A stretch of 64,000 nucleotides of DNA from Nilaparvata lugens (lineage: Eukaryota > Arthropoda > Insecta > Hemiptera > Delphacidae). This document shows, piece by piece, positions 58,618 to 64,000 of this stretch. The notes under the pieces were generated by a model that was given only the letters and a program-made list of their open reading frames with translations, was not told the origin of the DNA and did not search any database. The translations under genes were made by a program, and so were the position numbers. The stretch spans positions 52,818,045 through 52,882,044 of the forward strand of contig NC_052510.1 in NCBI RefSeq assembly GCF_014356525.2, written 5' to 3'. Positions within the stretch are counted from its first letter, which is position 1; the number at the start of each line of letters is the position of its first letter.

Positions 58618-59158
58618 ATTAATAATTTATATCAGGTTTCTTCATTATTGATAATTTATTTATAAAGTGAAAAATATATTACAGAGAACCCATGAAATTT
58701 CAATACGTCAATAGAAGTGCTATCGTTGATTCAATCCAGTTCTCAGTGAATATGGGCTTCTTAGAGGTATTGAATGAATGATAGAATGCTCTTTCAAATT
58801 TCAAGAAATCAGAATTCAAGCGTTCAAGGTCAATCTGTAAGTACAAGATCATGTTAATGAACTTCAAATATCGGTAATGAACTATGAATTCACAGCTTGT
58901 GTAGATGAAAACAGGTTCATTTATATCAGTTTTCAGAAAAGCTTTACATTCATGATCAAGTGCTCCATTCTTGAAGTCTCATTTTAAGAAAAACTCTACA
59001 AAAATATAATAGTATAACGATTTTATCGACAATGTATTCGTAGAGGAATTAATTCACGTCTGTGACAAATTAATTGAATAACAATTATAATTATGAAGAA
59101 ATCCAACAAAGACTGTTTCCAGTTGTCGTGCAATTTTTCCTTCTTTACAGAGCTCGTG

Positions 59159-59264
59159 AAAAGGATGGAAGGATGGAGAGATTGAGCAAAGGATAGTGGA
59201 TCGAGTTGATTCTTCAAGGATGGAGAGATTGAGCAAAGGATAGTGGATCAAGTTGATTCTTCAT
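59159..59264. repeat. Tandem duplication of about 52 bp
   Basis: AAGGATGGAGAGATTGAGCA with AAGGATAGTGGATC-AGTTGA and TTCTTCA occurs twice in succession. Confidence 0.9.
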
Positions 59265-60590
59265 ATAAAACAGTAGAGTTTTAATTAGCCCAATAACCAG
59301 TTTTACGGTGCAATGCTGCTTTTAAAGAGGGTGTGGCAGTCCGGCAAATGTCAAGGTCTGTGGCCAGAGTCTCTTGCTATCCGATGATTCGTCTGTTTAA
59401 TATGTTTCGGGATACAAAATAAATATTTGATGAGTATCATTGGAGACATACTACAGTAGAAAAATAGAGCTATTGAATAGTTTCAGTTTCAACTGAAAGA
59501 TTAGTTGAGCGCTTGAATAGTTCATTGAGATAGGAGTGTTTATGGAAAATGTTTTTATTAAACTAATTTAACAGTTTTGATTGATTTATTGGTTGAGTAC
59601 TTTATTTATGTAGATTAAAATATATATACTGGCTTATACACTTATATACAATAGCTCACAATACAGCAAAATTATGGATGAATTTACAAAATATAAATTA
59701 AGAAAATAATTATTGAGCTGTATATAATATGAAAAAAACAATTTGTAATAACTATAGATAAAATAGATAATATTGTTATGCATTTACATAAACCGGCGGA
59801 GCTTTGGACATATCAATGTCCATTCTTTAGAAAGAATATTCGAAGTATTCTTGATGGGACAGTAGAAGATTAAAATAGGATTGTAATAAATAAAATAGTA
59901 GATGAAAATTCCAGAGAAAAATTGTAGAATCTGTCGAGTGAAAAATGCTATCATTTGCCCATTTCTACCATTGCTTTGAATCCTGTCATTCATATCTTTT
60001 CATTTTCATCATCAACTCTGTGAAACGATTGTTTTTATTCTAGATTCATCACGATTCTTGTTGCTAGAACTCAGTTTCTTGATAGCCCAATTCAAATTGG
60101 CTAGAAGACTTAATTGATGCAACTGTGATACTAATGCCATACTTTGATGGGTTCATCTCGTAATAAATTCCCACCACACTTCAAAATGTATTTGAACATA
60201 AAGCATCATCAAAATGAATGATAATTGACGTGATCAACCTCCTATCTTGAAAACCAGTTATTGTAACTTTTATAACTCGACTGGCCAGTTTATAGAAACT
60301 TTGAAGATACTTTCGCTCGATGGGAGTGATAGTAATAATCTTGGATCTTAGAAAACTGATAATGATGGTGATTCAGAGATTTCAAAGACGATCATGTTCT
60401 TAGATAGTAAGTACTCTATCATTAAAGTACTCTGTCATTGAAGAACACTGGCTACACACTGATGTATCCCAGGATACTGTATAAATCCAATATTATAATG
60501 AAAAATGAATAGAACGCATTCAAAGATAGTAACACTTCTGAAAAAACACCTAAGTGAACACTTCAGATAGAAATTATTTCATAATGAAGA
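59265..60590 (-). other. Intron 1 stretch without recognised features
   Basis: AT-rich; I see no exon or mobile element. The short open frame 59784-59993 has no family support. Confidence 0.45.
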
Positions 60591-61160
60591 AATTTGCAGA
60601 ATTTGAGAATGATTTGAATAGTGAACATAGACATTCATATCGGATTATTTTAATATTATTTATTTTTACTAAGTGATTGATAAAGGATAAGTTTTAAGAT
60701 TCTTGCATCGAATATATTTCATAACTGTAATTCTTGTATCCATTTAAGATAATAATTGTCTAAGATAGTCCAAGATGTCTAAAATAATAATAAAAAACCC
60801 AACAGGTCCAATAGCTGTTGAGGAAAACTGAATATTGTTTCCTCCACTGATGATTATCACATCATGTATTATTGAAATTTGCAGAATTTGAGAATGATTT
60901 GAATAGTGAACATAGATATTCATATCGGATGTATTTAAATATTATTTATTGTTACTAAGTGATTGATAAAGGATAAGTTTTAAGATTCTTGCATCGAATA
61001 TATTTCATAACTGTAATTCTTGTATCTATTTAAGATGATAATTGTCTAAGATAGTCCAAGATGTCTAAAATAATAATAAAAAACCCAACAGGTCTAATAG
61101 CTGTTGAGGAAAACTGTATTTTGTTTCCTCCAATGATGATTATCACGTCATGTATTATTG
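60591..61160. repeat. 285-bp tandem duplication
   Basis: AATTTGCAGAATTTGAGAAT starts at 60591 and again at 60876. Both units include CCAAGATGTCTAAAATAATA and CCCAACAGGTC-AATAGCTGT and end ATCATGTATTATTG or a close variant. About 20 point differences by eye, so it is older than the 1.8-kb duplication. Confidence 0.92.
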
Positions 61161-61384
61161 TTCGAATCACTCGATCCATAACGAAATGCTATATTAAGTA
61201 CTGTGAATGGATTGTTAACATGTTGGTAATACGATAAATCTTGATAAATTTATCGATTCTATTAGTGATATTAATAAAAATAAGGGGAATGATTATACAG
61301 TTATTGAATAATGATAAGTGTAGCTGACTATCGAGAAAAGCCAAATTTTATATGAAGCTGATTCAACACAACTGTAACAAAGTT

Positions 61385-61575
61385 GCTTGTTCCAGTTGCT
61401 ATTATTCAACTTATAGGGAATTCCCAAGGGAAATCACTCAGAAGTGGACAAAAATAGTATCTGGCAAGGCTTTGTGATATCGACAGTCAAGACATTTTGA
61501 AAAGTGCGCCGAGTATTTGGTCAAAGAACGCCTTCAACGAAAGAGAAAGTTGAAACTGCCAACAAATTCCAGAAC
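61385..61575 (+). pseudogene. Possible THAP-domain relic
   Basis: Plus-strand translation gives NKVACSSCYYSTYREFPRE, ITQKWTKIVSGKAL, a stop, then in a shifted context SRHFEKCAEYLV and KRKLKLPTN. The order C-x2-C, then FP...KW, then HFEK...KRKLK is that of a THAP zinc-binding domain (C2CH), here with an in-frame stop and the third cysteine not seen. THAP domains occur in P-element-derived and host genes. Weak but specific. Confidence 0.35.
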
Positions 61576-61639
61576 TTGAAGTCGTGTCCAATAAAATATC
61601 CGCTCACTTCCAAGTATTTTCAAATTGTACGGTGTTGCA

Positions 61640-61760
61640 TGTGTTATGATTCAAGATATCACATAATAATGGAATGTCATTATGATTCAAGTTATCACAA
61701 TAATATTGGAATGTCATTATAATTCAAGTTATCACAATAATATTGAAATGTCATTATGTT
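61640..61760. repeat. Tandem repeat of about 37-40 bp, three copies
   Basis: GGAATGTCATTATGATTCAA and GTTATCACAATAATATT recur three times with small changes. Confidence 0.85.
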
Positions 61761-62203
61761 GCAGCTCAATTCAGTTCATTCTGAATTATTATCCAATTTC
61801 CCAATCAACTATCGGTCAATATATTTCCTTAGTCCAGTTTTAACGATACCTAGTGTCTACACTATTTCTAGCTCGAAAGCTACAAATAGTCCTCGAACAA
61901 TAGTTGACAATATTTATTTATTTATTCATTTATTCGTGGACAGAATCACAAATCATATAAATATGATTAGGAAGGAACAACAGGCTTGGCCCAAATCTAT
62001 TCCATTCCCAAAACTTAATAATCTTCATTAATCTAATATGTAGATTAGAAAGACTTAACACTATTTTATGATTATTTGATTATCCTCGGGTCGTCTGCGG
62101 CTTATGTGAAGAAGTCTCTCAGGATGCTAGACAACCATAAATGTTGTCTGGTACTATTGTTATCATCTCCAAATTTCAACATTAAATCTTTTTGGTTTCA
62201 CAG

Positions 62204-62410
62204 GCTCAACAACTATTAGCAACCTCATCTGATATTGTAGAAAATATATACCACTTACAGAATGAGATCCTATCGAAATATTGTATTCCTAAGCAAAATG
62301 TATTGGAGATGAATGGTAGTCACGTTCATGGAGAACATTGCCTCAATATTTTAAATATATATTCCAAACACATTCTATTTTTTGTATGCCTTACAACTCA
62401 CAGCGTTTGA
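62204..62410 (+). other. Possible exon relic on the plus strand
   Basis: After a good acceptor-like sequence (TTTTTGGTTTCACAG, ends 62203) an open frame reads AQQLLATSSDIVENIYHLQN, EILSKYCIPKQNVLEMNGSH, VHGEHCLN and ends at 62410. The composition is more protein-like than its surroundings. I do not recognise the family; it may belong with the THAP-like relic about 0.6 kb upstream, or be chance. Confidence 0.25.
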
Positions 62411-63028
62411 ATTGAACCTTGATCTTTCTCAAATACTGTCGTAATACTAAGTACGCATAGAAAACAGATCATTGGAACATTAATTTATTGAACAATTTAT
62501 AACGGTTTGTGAAGTTTTCTGTAGAGGAACCAAAATCAAGATAGGCCTACGATTAGAATTTATCATAGATCAATTCCCTAATTTTCCCAGCTTATGAGAA
62601 AACGAATCTATTATGATTATCATTGTTTATCACGCTCATGCTTTTTTGGATTCAGGTGTATTAATAACAAACAAATAAGAAAGGATTCACTTCCTCAAAT
62701 TCAATTGCCAATCCAGTAGGCTACATTCTTTGATAGAGAATATTGTTAGTGTTGGTGAATTTAAAAAAATTAAATCTCATTTATATTATATATTTTTTCT
62801 GTGCCGAATTCATCTTCTCTTCTCTGGCGGTTCGATTAATTCTTATTGCTAAAAACCCTTATTTTTTCTCTCCCTATCATTTTTGATGATGTACTTATTG
62901 TATAAATCAATAAAGAATAAAGAACCCGGTTAGACTCACGTAGTACAAAAACAAAACGTTACTATGTTATCTGTTAACTATTGTACAACACTTGTTAAGT
63001 AGGGTATTTTAATATTTCAAAAACTCAC
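62411..63028 (-). other. 5' end of obstructor-B intron 1
   Basis: AT-rich; includes the inverted dispersed repeat at 62855-62930 (TCTCCCTATCATTTT, ATTGTATAAATCAATAAAGA) shared with 51781-51860. No coding signal. Confidence 0.5.
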
Positions 63029-63089
63029 CAATCACAAACAGCAGTAGAACTGCTGTTGTTGTTGTCGGACTGTTGTTGTTGAACCACAT
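63029..63089 (-). CDS. obst-B: obstructor-B (CPAP3-B) exon 1: signal peptide
   Basis: First coding exon, 61 bases: 20 codons plus one base, ending in a strong donor GTGAGT (63028-63023), phase 1. It codes MWFNNNSPTTTTAVLLLFVI, a short polar start and a hydrophobic core. The split glycine joins exon 2 to give FVIGAVVAQS, completing a secretion signal. The ATG is the first after the TATA box on this strand and is about 15 bases past the inferred transcription start. Assignment to obstructor-B across a 25-kb intron rests on matching phase, orientation, completion of the signal peptide and absence of any other gene between; transcript evidence would settle it. Confidence 0.8.
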
Positions 63090-63185
63090 GACTGTTGAAG
63101 ACTGGAGAGCGGTGACCTTCAGACTTTCATTTATAGGCGGCTCTCTCTCTCCATCGGGCTCTCTTTCTCTCTCTCACTCTCCAGT
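63090..63185 (-). promoter_or_regulatory. obstructor-B promoter: TATA box and GA-rich tract
   Basis: TATAAAT lies at 63135-63129 on the minus strand, placing the start site near 63104, about 15 bases before the ATG at 63089. Just upstream (63141-63180) the minus strand is GAGAGAGAG- and GAAAGAGAG-rich, suitable for GAGA-factor-type binding. Both signals are read directly; usage is inferred. Confidence 0.65.
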
Positions 63186-64000
63186 CCAGGATGACTCTTG
63201 GTTCCGCGTGAAGACGAAGGTAGACGGCGCTTGATGGCTGAACTGATTGATCTCTGAGTTGGAGGAGCTCTCTTCAAAATCTTGGAAGATGTTGGCTCTG
63301 AGGAGCTAAGAAGTTCCAAAAAAAATCACTGAAGAGCTCCAAAAAATTCTAAAAAGGTCTGGAAAACTCTCTAAACTATGAGATTGAAGAAATCTCCATA
63401 GATCACGATGTTTGTTCTGAAAACACTTGGTCATACTATGGAGCCTCGAAATACACTGAATTTAATAATCACTACTATAAAAATAACCACTTTAAAAAAT
63501 ACTATTTTTAAAAAAATAATGAAGATGAATATTCCGATCAATGACCTTCTTTTCTATTTGTGGTTAGTAGTGCATGATTCAATAGATGAATGATTCCGGT
63601 AACTTATTAAAAATACTATGAAGTTCAAAGGAAGGTTTATTTTACTGAACGCGGAATAAGAGTTGGAGAACATAGAAGAGTTCTGGAGAGACTCTACAGA
63701 TCTTCGTGTTGAATAATTATTGTATAAAATCACTCGGAAAATAAATATGACTCTTGTACTCATCCACGGAGAATAGCTAGTGATAGGTGGTTTTGTTCTC
63801 CTATAACGATAAATCTTACCAAGTAGAATGGTTACAAAGTAAACATTTATCACTGTATGATTATGGTATGGTACAAAAGCTAATCTATAGAGGTAGAAAA
63901 TGTGATTGGTGATCTTGAAACAAATTCGAGATTGCATAGAAACCCTGAAGCAATCTGGAGAAAAACTTTGGAAAAACACGAGATCAAAATGCTGGGGAAA
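63186..64000. other. Sequence upstream of obstructor-B
   Basis: 5' flank of the gene. It contains a Ser/Arg-rich chance frame (63131-63319) over the promoter and AT-rich DNA beyond. No exon of another gene is recognised up to the window edge. Confidence 0.5.

Larger units (their letters stand above)
37962..63028 (-). other. obstructor-B intron 1, 25 kb
   Basis: This very long first intron separates the signal-peptide exon from the first chitin-binding exon. It is crowded with retrotransposon, hAT and Tc1/mariner relics, MITEs and tandem repeats listed separately. No additional chitin-binding exon was found in it. Its length is inferred from the matched splice phases of exons 1 and 2. Confidence 0.75.

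Noticed and set aside
63131..63319. 62-codon Ser/Arg-rich frame upstream of exon 1
   Set aside because: Overlaps the TATA box and GA-rich promoter tract; it has no hydrophobic signal and would not splice into the gene.

Overview
This window looks like nuclear DNA of an insect, probably a hemipteran of the planthopper/leafhopper type. It is AT-rich, genes are sparse with long introns, and non-autonomous transposons, microsatellites and non-LTR retrotransposon relics are abundant. The placement rests on the gene family (insect chitin-binding obstructor/CPAP3 proteins) and on repeat style; no species can be proven from the sequence alone.

The window carries two cuticular chitin-binding genes, both on the minus strand and arranged head to tail. 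The first is a complete obstructor-B (CPAP3-B) gene. I could assemble it from five exons with compatible splice phases: exon 1 (signal peptide) at 63029-63089, exon 2 (chitin-binding domain 1) at 37650-37961, exon 3 (domain 2) at 34914-35114, exon 4 (domain 3) at 29547-29742 and exon 5 (C-terminal tail and stop) at 25539-25710. The predicted protein is 313 residues and intron 1 is about 25 kb. A TATA box and GA-rich tract lie just upstream, and an AATAAA lies 83 bases past the stop. The second gene is the 5' part of obstructor-A (CPAP3-A): a signal-peptide exon near 12.0 or 13.8 kb and the first chitin-binding exon at 427-627. Its remaining exons lie beyond the left edge.

Two features of these genes stand out. 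The obstructor-A promoter plus signal-peptide exon lies inside a recent 1.8-kb tandem duplication (about 10719-14326). This leaves two intact first exons with different 5' splice donors, preceded by a 1.3-kb array of an 83-bp minisatellite. In obstructor-B, a 728-base open frame (33181-33908) coding a very acidic, low-complexity tail lies in intron 3. It has an acceptor in the right phase to follow domain 2, so it could be an alternative last exon that replaces domain 3.

The rest is mobile and repetitive DNA. From left to right: a 5-kb composite with inverted arms enclosing a decayed multicopy zinc-binding gene (841-5842); AT, CA, TTC and ATT microsatellites; a 1.5-kb near-perfect palindrome (23194-24720); long-inverted-repeat MITEs, one ending about 28 bases from the obstructor-B exon 5 acceptor; non-LTR retrotransposon pieces (28.0-29.4, 37.2-37.5, 39.4-40.5 kb); a hAT relic with an exact 8-bp target duplication (42319-43081); a Tc1/mariner-class element with a decayed DUF4817-type transposase, bounded by a 690-bp direct duplication (47929-51180); a TIR element with internal 158-bp repeats (52388-53443); and a possible THAP-domain relic near 61.4 kb. 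I found no tRNA, rRNA, CRISPR or plausible plus-strand complete gene.
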